This document shows positions 12,070-21,300 of a DNA stretch of 64,000 bases, one piece after another. This stretch comes from Struthio camelus (lineage: Eukaryota > Chordata > Aves > Struthioniformes > Struthionidae). Position 1 is the first letter of the stretch. Each line of letters starts with the position of its first letter. The stretch is from NCBI RefSeq assembly GCF_040807025.1, contig NC_090953.1, positions 24,784,997 to 24,848,996 on the forward strand, given 5' to 3'. The translations under genes were made by a program, and so were the position numbers. The notes beneath the pieces are model-generated. The model did no database searches. It saw nothing but the letters and a program-made list of their open reading frames with translations, and was not told the origin of the DNA.

Positions 12070-12870
12070 ATCTTTTCTTCCTTTGTCTTCCAGTTCTCAT
12101 GGTGGAAGAGACATCCTTCACTCCACTTCCCCTGCTGTGCGGGATTTTATAGACCTGTGTCATCTCTGCCCTCCTTAATAAACAATTTTTCAAGCTGGAG
12201 ACTCAGTCATTCCTTGTAATGTTCAGGGAATGTTTTCTAGGTCCCCTCCTTTTTTATTTAATCGAGATTGGGAGGAGCAGAACTGCGTACAGTACCTGAG
12301 ACACGGGAACACCCTAGATGCATACGGTAGCATAAAGACTTTTGCCAGTTTTGTTTCCTCATGATTTCTAACATTTTATTTGCCTTTTTGATTGCTAATG
12401 AGAAATGCACAGTTGACATTTTTGCAGAACCACCTAACTCCAATATTTTGTTTCTAAGCAGCAACACCCAGCTCAGAGCCCATCATTTTTTGACATACTG
12501 CCTTTTTCCACTTACGCATATCACAGCCGTTCTATGTCCTGTCACTCAGCACTGTTAGATTTCTCTGTAGTTTCTCATACTTTTCCTCACCTTTATTATC
12601 CTGCATAACTTCTTACTTTTATCCTTTTATCCAGATCATTTGTAGATACACTGAACACAATCCCTGCACAGATCCCTGTAAGACCTCACTGATGACCTCT
12701 CTCCACCACAAAAATGCGCATTTATTCCTTCCCGCTGCACCCCACCTTTTAAAAAGATATTTATCCGTGAAAGGACTTCTCTTACTCCAAGACCATTTAG
12801 TTTCTTTAAGAGCTTTTGACCACAAGGAATCAAATTGTACAATACTGCCTGCTCAGCAGGTGGGATGAAG
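12070..12870 (-). mobile_element. Old CR1/L3-like LINE fragment
   Basis: On the minus strand this decayed stretch can be followed alongside the reverse-transcriptase C-terminus of the younger CR1 at 7-8.4 kb. Near 12640-12700 it resembles the Gln-Gly-Ser-Val ... Phe-x-x-Asp-Leu segment. At 12370-12460 it has a KKANKMLEIMRK stretch that matches the [12 protein letters not shown] stretch of the young copy. Near 12280-12300 it has the ...TACTGT..CAGTTCTG block of LEYCVQFW. At 12130-12200 it matches the C-terminal part. Many stops and indels mark it as ancient. Boundaries are approximate; which CR1-clade family it belongs to cannot be settled by eye. Confidence 0.7.
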
Positions 12871-13298
12871 GCAATTTTGCAAGAGCCCCGAGGCATGGAA
12901 AAAGTCCTTTGTGTCGTACTTAAAGGAAAGCTTGGATTCAGTGAGAGAACCAACTATGACGGTTACATGACACTTACTATGTTTCATAGTGAGTATATAA
13001 TAATGAGCATAGGGTAAATACATTTAACCACGTGTTCTTTAACTTCCCTTTTAGGTTTCAACACAGGTCTCTCCAAGGAATTTAATACTATGGTGATGTC
13101 TGACTACAGGTGTCTCCAGTCCCGCTCGCTTTGATCACACCTCCGGCAGGGCTGAACCACCAACCCGCCCTACCGACGCCCGGGGGCAGCGCAGGGCGAC
13201 CGCAAGCCCACGGGCGACACGGCTGCACCGAGCCCAGTGGAAGCCAGAAGACACAACTTCCACTTTGTTTTGACGGCTCAGCGTCCAAAGATAAAAAA

Positions 13299-13312
13299 AT
13301 ATATATATATAC
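13299..13312. repeat. (AT)n simple repeat
   Basis: A short AT dinucleotide run flanked by A-rich and T-rich bases, in BBS4 intron 1 just downstream of the promoter island. Confidence 0.8.
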
Positions 13313-13552
13313 ATATTTTTTTTCCTCTGTTAAACAGCTCCGACATAAAATCCCGAGCAGTCACATACGCCGTCCAGGCTCCCCCTCCCCACGCCGCTTG
13401 CCCAGCTGCAACCACCCCCGCACTAACGCGCCGGCCCGCACTCCCGCCCCGCGCAGCTCTCGCCAGGGGGGCGCGGGCACCCGCCCCGCGGCCCCGGGCG
13501 AGCCCCGGGCACCCTCCCCGCGGCCCCCGGCGCCCCGGGCCGGGGCCCTCAC

Positions 13553-13576
13553 CGGCTCGGCCTGCGGCTCCGCCAT
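13553..13576 (-). CDS. BBS4: BBS4 coding exon 1 (start codon)
   Basis: Eight codons, MAEPQAEP, end at a consensus GTGAGG donor (13552 downward). The ATG at 13576-13574 has a strong Kozak context (G at -3, G at +4). Human BBS4 also begins Met-Ala-Glu and has eight codons in its first exon as I recall it, so the length agrees although the sequence is not conserved beyond MAE. The frame is open upstream: in-frame ATGs at 13666 and 13708 would add up to 44 residues if transcription starts far enough upstream. I chose 13576 because it matches the known protein start and has the better context. Confidence 0.88.
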
Positions 13577-13601
13577 GGCGTCCGGCCGCGCCAAGCTCCC
13601 C

Positions 13602-13615
13602 GTTGCCACGGTTAC
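13602..13615 (-). promoter_or_regulatory. RFX X-box in the BBS4 promoter
   Basis: On the minus strand the 14 bases read GTAACC-GT-GGCAAC, a full match to the X-box consensus GTNRCC-N(0-3)-RGYAAC. The box ends 25 bp upstream of the BBS4 start codon. X-boxes are bound by RFX factors (DAF-19 in worms) and mark ciliary genes, BBS genes among them. Position and sequence fit a functional site. Confidence 0.85.
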
Positions 13616-13623
13616 CGGCCGAC

Positions 13624-13639
13624 CCGGAAGAGCTTCCGG
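13624..13639. promoter_or_regulatory. Inverted pair of ETS sites
   Basis: CCGGAAG and CTTCCGG face each other across two bases. Each is a core ETS/GABPA-type site common in CpG-island promoters. The pair lies 8 bp from the X-box, so the two may be occupied together. Motif match only. Confidence 0.6.
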
Positions 13640-13725
13640 CGGGGGGGGGGCGGCAGGGAGAACCATAGAGAAGGCGCGCGTGGCGGAAATGAGCTGCCAA
13701 ACCGGCACCTGCCGCGGCCGAAGGG

Positions 13726-13837
13726 AAGATGGCGGCGGGAGGCCCGGGACCTCGCCCGCCCGCGCCCCCTGGCGGAAGGGGCGCCGTGATGGCGGCGGGG
13801 CCCGGCCCGGCCCGGCCCGGCGGAAGGAAATGGCGGC
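13726..13837 (+). promoter_or_regulatory. Cluster of YY1-type motifs
   Basis: AAGATGGCGGC at 13726-13736 is the textbook YY1 element. ATGGCGGC recurs at 13789-13796 and, as AAATGGCGGC, at 13828-13837. All three point the same way (plus strand) upstream of BBS4. YY1 sites usually sit at or just downstream of start sites, so they may alternatively mark an antisense start. Confidence 0.55.
13761..13775 (-). promoter_or_regulatory. CTCF core motif between ARIH1 and BBS4
   Basis: The minus strand reads CCGCCAGGGGGCGCG, fitting the CTCF core (CC-x-S-Y-AG-R-K-GGC-R-S). It lies about 185 bp upstream of the BBS4 start codon and about 450 bp past the distal ARIH1 poly(A) signal, where an insulator between tandem genes would be expected. 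Binding is inferred from sequence only. Confidence 0.6.
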
Positions 13838-14160
13838 TCGGGGCTTTGCTCAGCCGCCGGCAGCGGGGGGCCGCGCTGTCAGCCCGCCCGGCGCTGGCCT
13901 CCACCCTTCCCGGCTGCGGCCTTTGGTGTTTCCCCGCTCGAGAGCCGGAGCGATGCCGGGGGCTGTGAGAAACCTCACGGGGAGGCCGCGGGCGGCTGCT
14001 CTGCGTTGGAGAAAACCCCCTTTGCCCAGGCAGGCGCCCAGGCTCCCGCCGGGCCTGGCCTGGCGCGGGGGCCTCCCCGCTTGGCTCGGGGCAGGATCCC
14101 CTCGGGAGCCCGTGCAGAGAAGCGGCGCGCAGCGCTGTGGCAGGGGAAAAGCACCTTCGG

Positions 14161-14204
14161 GATGCCAGGGCGGTTTGCTATGAAAAACACAGAAGTAACT
14201 AATG
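14161..14204. other. ARIH1-BBS4 junction
   Basis: A short AT-rich stretch between the CpG island and the putative ARIH1 cleavage region. It contains aataaa-like runs on the plus strand that serve no recognised gene. Confidence 0.5.
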
Positions 14205-14221
14205 AAATAATAAAATAAAAG

Positions 14222-14227
14222 TTTATT
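14222..14227 (-). terminator. Distal ARIH1 poly(A) signal
   Basis: AATAAA on the minus strand, the last one before the BBS4 CpG island. Cleavage would be expected near 14195-14210. Confidence 0.5.
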
Positions 14228-16128
14228 AGGAATGCTTTCTCTCCCTGTTTATCTTTTAACATGGAACAGTCCAGCAGATTACAATGAAATTGTCTAAAGA
14301 ACAGAGACTTCCACAGCACAAGGTGGTCTCTAGGAGAAGGCTGAAGGGTGAGGAAGCTCCGGGTCCATCCCCCTGCTCTGATTGTGTCCCCACCCCGGCG
14401 CCTGGCAGCAGCACCCTGGCCAGCTGAAAGGAGCCCTGTAAGAAAAGCACCAGGGCTCTACTCGTCTCTTAAAACACAAACAATTTCCTAGGGTATGGTT
14501 GCGCTAGAACATTTTAGGGCTATATGCATCAGAAATTAAGTCACTACCTACAGAGCATAAACACCAGAGCCTCAAGAGCCCCTAGAGGTCGGAGGGAGCT
14601 TTGTTTACACTGTATTTTACACTAGCGCAGGCCTTTGTAAGACATGGAGACCCATTTAATCTTTTGAACGCTACCATCAAGCAACCAATCCATCCGCGCA
14701 CCCTGCTCGCGAGCGCATCCCTGCCGAAGAGCAGGGCCCATCCGCAACCTGCCCTGCTCAGTACAGCATCTGCCACGGCCTGGGCAAGGAGGACCCCGCA
14801 GGCAGAACCGCACCCCTTCCAGCTGGGGCTACCGGTGACAAAATCACTTCCCACGCACCCACTTCCTGTGGGAGTAGTTAAAAGCTGGACTAAAGGAACA
14901 GTGACAGATTGCTTCCACAGAGCTAACGAGCAGAAGGTGGTTTTAATCATAATTAGCTTAGGTAAGGTCTGTCAACAGCCATCAAGATTCAAGACAACAC
15001 TGAGCAGGTTTCCTTTCATGATCAGTAGCCAGTTAGAGCCCGTCCTTCGCGTTGGGACACGTAGTTCAGGGAACACCGAATGAAAAAAGACCCCAAAACA
15101 AGTGGAATCCGTTCTTCCACCCACCGGACCTGGCTACCCCTCTTCACAACAGCTCCAGAAGAGCACGCTGCTTCAGAAAGCATCGTAACTCCTGAAAGGG
15201 GCTTTGGCAGGGAAAGCGTTGTGAGCAGCCTGGGGCACAGCGTGGAGGGGCCACCCGCTGCAGGCCTGACCCCGAGAAAAGGCCTCGCTACCGTCGGTAG
15301 CGTGGTTCAGCAGCAGCCTGGCAGAGCAGAGCGCGCCGCTGCACGCGCAGCCCTGCTCCGTCCCACCCCTCGCCCTCGGCAGCCTGCGAGGGAAAAGCGC
15401 ACCGAAACCTGCACGTGCGCAGACCTTCTCCAATGCAGCTCCCGGGGGCAAATGAGCCATCGTGGGGGAAGCCGAGTGGGAAAAGCAGATAGCGAGGCAC
15501 AAAACTACGTTTCTGGAGGTGTCAGTAGTCATCCGACTGCTCCTCTACAAACGCAAGTGAGCTGAAGTGACTCAGGTGACAGCACGGCCCGTTACAGTCC
15601 TGCCTGTGATCTGCTTTTTCTAATTCACCCCTTCTCAATTTAACCTCCCCCTTGAAGTTGGCAGATTGACAGAAAGCTTTTAGGACACTAGCCTGGCGAA
15701 AAATACCACAGAAGGAATTCCTATACAGGAGTAAATTTAATAAAACCACCACCAATTGTTTACTTTAACATAGCTCTTGTTACAGAAATCATAAAAATGG
15801 ACTCAGTAGCTAACTCATTAGTTCTTTCCCCTTTTAATTGAAAAAAAAAAAAATTCCCCCAGTGATTTCGATTTCTACTGTACTAGATGGAGTGTTAAAT
15901 ATTTGCCAGGACAGTATGCCCAATAATTGAGCCCAAAACAAACACAAAGACAATTCCATCATCTTTCCTTTTCAATGTTACGACTTGTTATAATGCAAGT
16001 GAAACTTAACAGCAAGGAAGTTCCATTCGACAGATGAAAGGGGGAGGGAGAGGAGATCCACAGCTGAAATCTTTCAATAGTCCTTTGAGAAGTGGTGCAG
16101 AATACCCCTCTTTTTCCTGCCTCAGAAT

Positions 16129-16146
16129 AAAATAAAATAAAATAAA
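16129..16146. repeat. (AAAAT)n simple repeat
   Basis: About four aaaat units in the ARIH1 3' UTR. Confidence 0.75.
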
Positions 16147-17071
16147 GCAAAAAAAAAAAGCCTAAACACACACTTCCTATAGGTTCAGAGCGCGTGTCCT
16201 GTGTGCATGGGTGGGAACAGCTGAGCTCGATTTGGGCAGGTAAAGCAGTATCAATCTGGGCAAAAAAGGTAAAGCATCCTGAATCACGATGTACATTCAT
16301 CACTAATGCAATGCACACTGGGTTAATGAGTATCAGGAGCTGAAAGTGAGGGGATGGGTCCGTTGCCAGCAATGGATATGCACAAAACCACAGAGGCCAT
16401 GGACATAAAGGAACTGCAGGAAGAGGAGAAACTCAACTTCTCTGGTAAAAGCCCTCAAAAAAAGTCACTACACCAGCACACGCTTCCCCCACCCCATCCC
16501 AGGGAAAACAAAACAAAACAAAAATAATCAAACTGAAAGAAAATGCACAGCAAATAGACATAATCTTGAAGATTTTTAAAGAATAAATATTTTTTTGTAA
16601 TTAAACATTATGCAAACACGTGCCACGCTTGCTCTTTGTCCATGCATATGCGCTATATACAACTTTGAAAAATACTGTGTTGTCCTCTTTTTGTTTTAAA
16701 AGTCATATACAAAGTTTTTTCCTTGCTGTGTACCCCCCTCCTCCCCTCCCCCAGAATCATCTTTACAGTGAGCCAATCGACATTCATTCATGTACTTGGG
16801 TGGCAGAGAGGAGGAGGGGGGAGGGAGACACGTCCCCCCCTTACCAAAGTACATCAAAATGGCTGGTTTGGACATGAAAAGCAGTGTCAAGAAACTGGTT
16901 TAAATTTCATCTGTACTACACACAGGAAAAGAAAGATAGAAAAGAAAAAGGAGTCGGCTTGGAGAATGAAGCTACGTTACAAGTTAAAGTTGGAGGGTTT
17001 TTTTTTAGTGCGTCTGCCACACTCTTATTGGCCGCCTAGAATACTGTTGTACAATGGTTTATCTACCTTTT

Positions 17072-17077
17072 TTTATT
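17072..17077 (-). terminator. Possible proximal ARIH1 poly(A) signal
   Basis: AATAAA on the minus strand, about 160 nt after the stop codon. Its use would give a short 3' UTR. Confidence 0.4.
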
Positions 17078-17236
17078 ACAATATAATTTACTTAAAGTTT
17101 CTGTTAACAAAACAGAATCCCGGTACTACAGACCAGCGGTGTAATAGGCGTAGTGCCTTGTGTGTGTATTTTGTTTTAATCGCATGAGCACTCTAGATGG
17201 TAAAGTTTTCAGAGTTCGTTTTATGCAGGGCCAGTC

Positions 17237-17321
17237 TCAGTCCTCAATGTACTCCCACAGGTCCTTCTCGTAGCCTTCATGCACATGCTGCAACAAAACC
17301 CTTCGTCGACTCTCGCAGTAT
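17237..17321 (-). CDS. ARIH1: ARIH1 exon 14, coding part and stop
   Basis: The acceptor (ttgccgcag) ends at 17322. The exon completes a split Arg codon and encodes the last 27 residues, [20 protein letters not shown] then LWEYIED, before TGA at 17239-17237. This is the end of the Ariadne domain, a helical bundle that folds back on RING2 and holds the ligase inactive until a neddylated cullin binds. The sequence matches human ARIH1 to the last residue as I recall it. Confidence 0.98.
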
Positions 17322-20278
17322 CTGCGGCAAGGGGGAAAAGCACAGAAAAGTCGGGTTAGGAAGCCCAGCTTATTCTGAGCATCAAGTAAGGCAAGCCTAA
17401 ATCAAGCCTCGCTTTCAAAAGAGGAGCTCCCCCGAGAAGGGCTTTGTATGCGTAGCCAGTTAACAGCACTAATTAAGGCTTCAGTTTCTCCAGTCACTAA
17501 GTCAAGGTCCCTGGCTGAAAAAAACATCATGCAAATCTCAAGTTTCCCATGCAAAAAGATGCCCAAAGCCCTTATAGACGAGAACTCTATTTCCATTTAT
17601 AACCAAAACACGGAGAAATAGCAGCTGCAATTTGCAAAAGCCAGAGCACAGGCTAGGGGTGACACCCAAAACGGGATGAAGGTCTCAACGTGTGCCAGCG
17701 CCTACTCACTGAGCCACGTCAAAAGAGCAAAATCCAGAAGCTAGCTGGGCACAACCTCGGGGGTGCTGACCCGGTTTGAATCCCCTCCAAAATCCCAGGG
17801 CAGATGGAAGCGGTCAGGCACTGACAGCTGGCTACAAAAAGGGTACTGGCCTAGCTGGAGTTCAAATTTTACCTCACAGAGCAATTGCTGGGCCTGAGAA
17901 GGGCGCTATGCCCTGTAAGGTCTTCCCATCTACGCTCGTTTAAACAGACAAAGCTGCAAATAAAACTGATCCCAGAGTTAGGTACAGTCCTACCAGGATC
18001 AATGATACTGAGGAAAAGTGATATCATAGGAACATATCAAAAGCTGCCATGTTCATTTCGGGTGCGTTAGCCAACTAAAAAGATAAAAGCAGAGAAACGT
18101 TTAAAGTATTCAGGTTCCAAGAGCAAATCAGAAATAAGCAGCAAGCATTTCTGGATTAAACCCCTTCCAGCAGTGATGCCAAAGTCAACACCTTCTTTAG
18201 GCACGCTGGGGACAGAACACATCTTCCTGGCTGCTGCCAAGGCCCCCGGCGCAGGCGCGTAGCTGGCTCGGCAGTGCACAGACAGCGCCCTACCACTAGG
18301 GCCGCAAGCTGAGCCCGGTCCGCTCAGAGCGGCGCGCTGTAATGCGAGAAACTAGAACTGAGGAGCCAACTGCTGAGTTACTGCGTCCTCCTGGGAGTAC
18401 GGTTCGGTCCCTGCGCACGTGCGTCTGCCAGGGGTGGCATCTGAGGGGCTCTCGCAGACGGGAATCCTGCCCTCTCATCCCTCCTCTCATTAAAGCCAGG
18501 CGCAGAGCAGAAGCATAGGAGGAATCTCCGAGTATATTGCAGGAGACTCAAACAGAAGACTATCCTTGATCACAGCACAACAGCATGTGGGCACGAGCGT
18601 GAAAAGTGTATCATGGCAGCCTGAACTCTGAAATGTCTCACTTCAAGTTTCACTCCTCATACTGTTAACGTTCAGTACCTGATCAGATTGACCGATTTAT
18701 CTGAATAAAACCATTCCGGCTCTTCTCATCACTATCAGCTGTTGCAACAGAAATCATCGTACACAAAGTCCCATTGATTTTATGAAGCATGTGATAGGGA
18801 ACATGCACAGTAACTGCTTTCCCAAACTTCAGTTGTTTGCTGCTCGTGGGGGTTTAATCCTGTTTTCTGGAAAAGTCATGAACTTCACAAGCTAAGAGAT
18901 CAAAACAGCTGAAACCAAATTAAGCTAGGTGGTCAGCTGCTGCAACTTCCCAGAGTTCTTTAAACCCCATCCACCCACCTTGACAACATCCTCAGTCCCA
19001 ATCTCACATCAATATACTGTAACAGCACAGGAAGAGCACGCCACAAGACATAATTAAGATACGACTGAACTCGTTAATTAAGGGCCTGCGCAGGCTTGAC
19101 AGATGCATACTTTCTTCCCAGAAACTTGCAGGCAGGTTTGGAATACTATGTTTCAGGCACTTCAGGCCATATGAGGTTTTAATTTGTTCTAGATGGTTGT
19201 TACCATCCCTAGAAGGGCATCCACCTTCACAGGACTTCAGCAAACAGCAACACGAGCTGAGATCCCAACTGAATGGCATTCTAAAAGTTACAAAATGTCT
19301 CAAAAGAGAAGGTCCAATAGAGTTGTCCGGTCCTAGCCACAGGCCCACTGCAGGTAGCAACTACTTCCACACCCCAGAGAATCCCTTAGCCACTAAAGCT
19401 CATTCTATTTTGGTAGGGTGCTTTTTTCCTTCTCTTCAAGCTAGACTAACAAATTTAGTGACTCTGGCAAAATGCCTCAAAAATGCAACCCATAAGCCTG
19501 TGACTCATCCACGTTTACAGCTTTGTATTTTTCCACTGTGCAGAAGTGATTCTCTGCGACTGGAAGAAGCATGTGTGTCACCTAGGCCTTAATTCTTCAG
19601 CTCTCTTCCACAGCTGAGAGCAGGTTACTCTCTCCCTTTTTCTTTGGCACAGCTCCTCTCCTACACCGACGGTTGCTCAGGGGACATACTGGACAAACGG
19701 ACTCAATACACGTTAAACTACTGAAAGAAAGCAGCTGATTGTTCTCCTATGGCAACACATCCTAGGCCAAAGTTGTCAGTCGGGAATAACAAAGTTGCTC
19801 CTTGTTCTTCTCTCTTGGTCCTGGCCATTCCCAGGGGCCCTTCTGTGTAGGGAGGACAGTGACCGGAAGCAATGGCTTCAATCTTCTGGCTACTGCTCAG
19901 CAGAGCAGACGCGAGGCAGCCTCCAGGGAAAGGCTCCCACCTCTATCGCCTCCCCGATAGAGTCCAATACAGTTGGACTCTATCGCCTCCCCGAGGGCTG
20001 GTCCCAGCAGGGGCACGTAACAACGCTGCCAGCATCTGCACGAGGGCTTCACTGCTGATGACTTCAGGAGCTGGCACGCGACGCTACTGCTGCTCTCAGA
20101 TGCCCAGGGACTGGCTGATGATCACAATGTATGGCAGAAGGCCAAGAGCAAACAGCTTCCCAGAGACATGACTCTGGAGAAATCTATAGCCTGGCAAGTA
20201 CACATGCCACTACTAATCACATGGGATGGCAATTACAGGTACTAGAACAGCTTTGAGATAGGCGATTCAGAAACAAAC
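17322..20278 (-). other. ARIH1: ARIH1 intron 13
   Basis: 2,957 bp, GTTTGT donor and CAG acceptor. Its one unusual element is a hairpin with duplicated arms at 19941-19994. No other gene-like feature was recognised. Confidence 0.9.
19941..19994. repeat. Hairpin flanked by a 17-bp direct repeat
   Basis: A 13-bp perfect inverted repeat (arms 19955-19967 and 19973-19985) encloses a 5-base loop. The 17-bp ctctatcgcctccccga occurs at 19941-19957 and again at 19978-19994, so the same bases serve a direct and an inverted repeat. A template-switch event during replication would produce this pattern. Confidence 0.9.
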
Positions 20279-20391
20279 CTGTACTTATCCTGTACTTTCT
20301 GCTTTATGTCTTGCAGCGAATCTTGGGATATATCTCGCTCAAGGTACCCAGAAAGCACCTCTGTAGCATTCTCTAAGTCTGCTTGGTTATT
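20279..20391 (-). CDS. ARIH1: ARIH1 exon 13
   Basis: 113 nt, from acceptor tttacag to donor GTTTGT, encoding human residues 493-529 and two bases of Arg530. It starts [20 protein letters not shown] and lies in the Ariadne domain. Glu503, one of the three residues (with Phe430 and Glu431) that hold the Ariadne domain against RING2, is present. The donor is weak but used in phase. Confidence 0.97.
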
Positions 20392-21300
20392 CTGTAAAGA
20401 CAAAGAGCACCAATTTATTTATTTATTTTGGAGGAGACTTTTCTACAATCCAAATGAAAACTAATACTGAAATAAAAAGTAGGATGAGATCTAAACTGTA
20501 TAACACTTAAGTAACCTGCTCTGAGCATCAGAATTGAAAAAGCAGAAATTTCTTCATTCAGTCAGAAGAGAATCTACATACCTACCATAAAGTCTTATGT
20601 CTTCCTTGATCTGCAACATCCTAGCAAGCCTACACAAACCCTTTCCTCGCTAGTTGCACAGTGTGGTGCAAGCTAATTTGTCTTCCACTCTTTTCCTTGT
20701 CCATTTAATTTTACCCAGCATTAGCAAAGACTTCACTGACTGCTGGTTCACGCACACCAACATCAGAGCACAGCTCTGACTACTGCTCGGTAGTTCTGTG
20801 CATCATTTGCTGAGCATGCAGCACAGAAGCATTTGGCTTGGGTTCTGCACAAACATTGGTGAAGGATGGTTTTAAGCATAAACAGCCAGTACACTTTCAC
20901 CTGTAAAGCAGATTGGACCTCCATGTTTAGACCCTCAAGTGCTATTTTACTGATAGTAACCCGGGGGGGGGGGAGGGGGAGGAGGAAGAAAGGTGGAAGA
21001 AGCAACACCAGGGAAAGACAAAAATGCCAGATTTGAGCTTTAATGCCTTCTTTACCAGCTCAAGCCATAAACCTTGACCCCTTTCTTTTTTCACAAGGCA
21101 CCATCTTTTAATTCTACTTTCTCCTTCTCCAGCAGAGAAGGTTGCATAACGCCCAACAGGGCCTCTGACTTTCGCACAACAGAATGCCAAGACCAATCCA
21201 CTTCTGTACAATCATGGGACAACAGCTCCTCCAAGCATTAAATCCCTATTTCACTGTTAACTTTGTAATCTCAGCTCCTCAAAAGCATGTTTTCTCCTAC
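20392..21300 (-). other. ARIH1: ARIH1 intron 12
   Basis: 909 bp. It contains an 11-G run followed by more G blocks at 20963-20985 on the plus strand (C-rich in the transcript). Nothing else was recognised. Confidence 0.9.
20963..20985 (+). repeat. G-rich tract, possible G-quadruplex
   Basis: Eleven Gs, then ggggg, gg and gg blocks separated by single A's. The plus strand could form a quadruplex; it is the template strand for ARIH1. Confidence 0.7.

Larger units (their letters stand above)
10954..13552 (-). other. BBS4: BBS4 intron 1
   Basis: This intron of 2,599 bp has a GTGAGG donor next to exon 1 and a TTTCCAG acceptor next to exon 2. It holds an old CR1/L3-like copy at about 12070-12870 and an (AT)n run at 13299-13312. 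Its first 180 bp (13370-13552) belong to the promoter CpG island. Nothing coding was recognised in 10954-12070 or 12870-13370. Confidence 0.85.
1..13576 (-). other. BBS4: BBS4 gene, 5' part (coding exons 1-2 and intervening introns)
   Basis: BBS4 is a tetratricopeptide-repeat subunit of the BBSome, the coat complex that moves membrane proteins in and out of cilia; it is also found at centriolar satellites with PCM1. Only the first 25 complete codons plus one base are in the window. They are a GC-rich 24-nt exon at 13553-13576 and a 52-nt exon at 10902-10953. Exon lengths and splice phases (24 nt, then 52 nt ending in phase 1) match the human gene as I recall it. The second exon ends in a Lys/Pro/Arg-rich stretch like the human one. 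Gene order and strand (ARIH1 then BBS4, same direction) match the human locus. The TPR-coding exons are not in the window. Confidence 0.88.
13370..14160. promoter_or_regulatory. BBS4: CpG-island promoter of BBS4
   Basis: This is a dense GC- and CpG-rich block of about 0.8 kb, in contrast to AT-rich flanks. It contains BBS4 coding exon 1 and the gap between ARIH1 and BBS4. There is no TATA box next to the start, which fits a broad CpG-island promoter. Recognisable motifs are the RFX X-box (13602-13615), an inverted ETS pair (13624-13639), YY1-type ATGGCGGC sites (13726-13837), a CTCF core (13761-13775) and a GGCCC tandem at about 13800-13822. The exact transcription start cannot be read from sequence. 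GC richness also produces long stop-free frames on both strands that I do not regard as genes. Confidence 0.85.
14205..17236 (-). other. ARIH1: ARIH1 3' UTR (maximal extent)
   Basis: After the ARIH1 stop codon the terminal exon continues with no further coding exon on this strand. On the minus strand a possible proximal poly(A) signal lies at 17072-17077 and a distal one at 14222-14227, giving 3' UTRs of roughly 0.2 or 3 kb. The part nearest the stop (about 15.7-17.2 kb) is AT-rich with A- and T-runs, as 3' UTRs often are. The part from 14.3 to 15.6 kb is GC-richer and contains two chance frames of about 160 codons on the plus strand. How far the transcript really reaches is an inference. Confidence 0.55.

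Noticed and set aside
13110..14183. 357-codon plus-strand open frame across the CpG island, with overlapping 143-, 208- and 115-codon frames on both strands
   Set aside because: GC-rich sequence lacks stop codons by chance. The translation is Pro/Ala/Gly/Arg-rich low complexity, it runs through BBS4 exon 1 in antisense, and there is no recognisable domain.
14601..15565. Two consecutive plus-strand frames of about 160 codons
   Set aside because: They lie antisense to the presumed ARIH1 3' UTR in GC-richer DNA, have no domain-like composition, and show no splice or promoter context.
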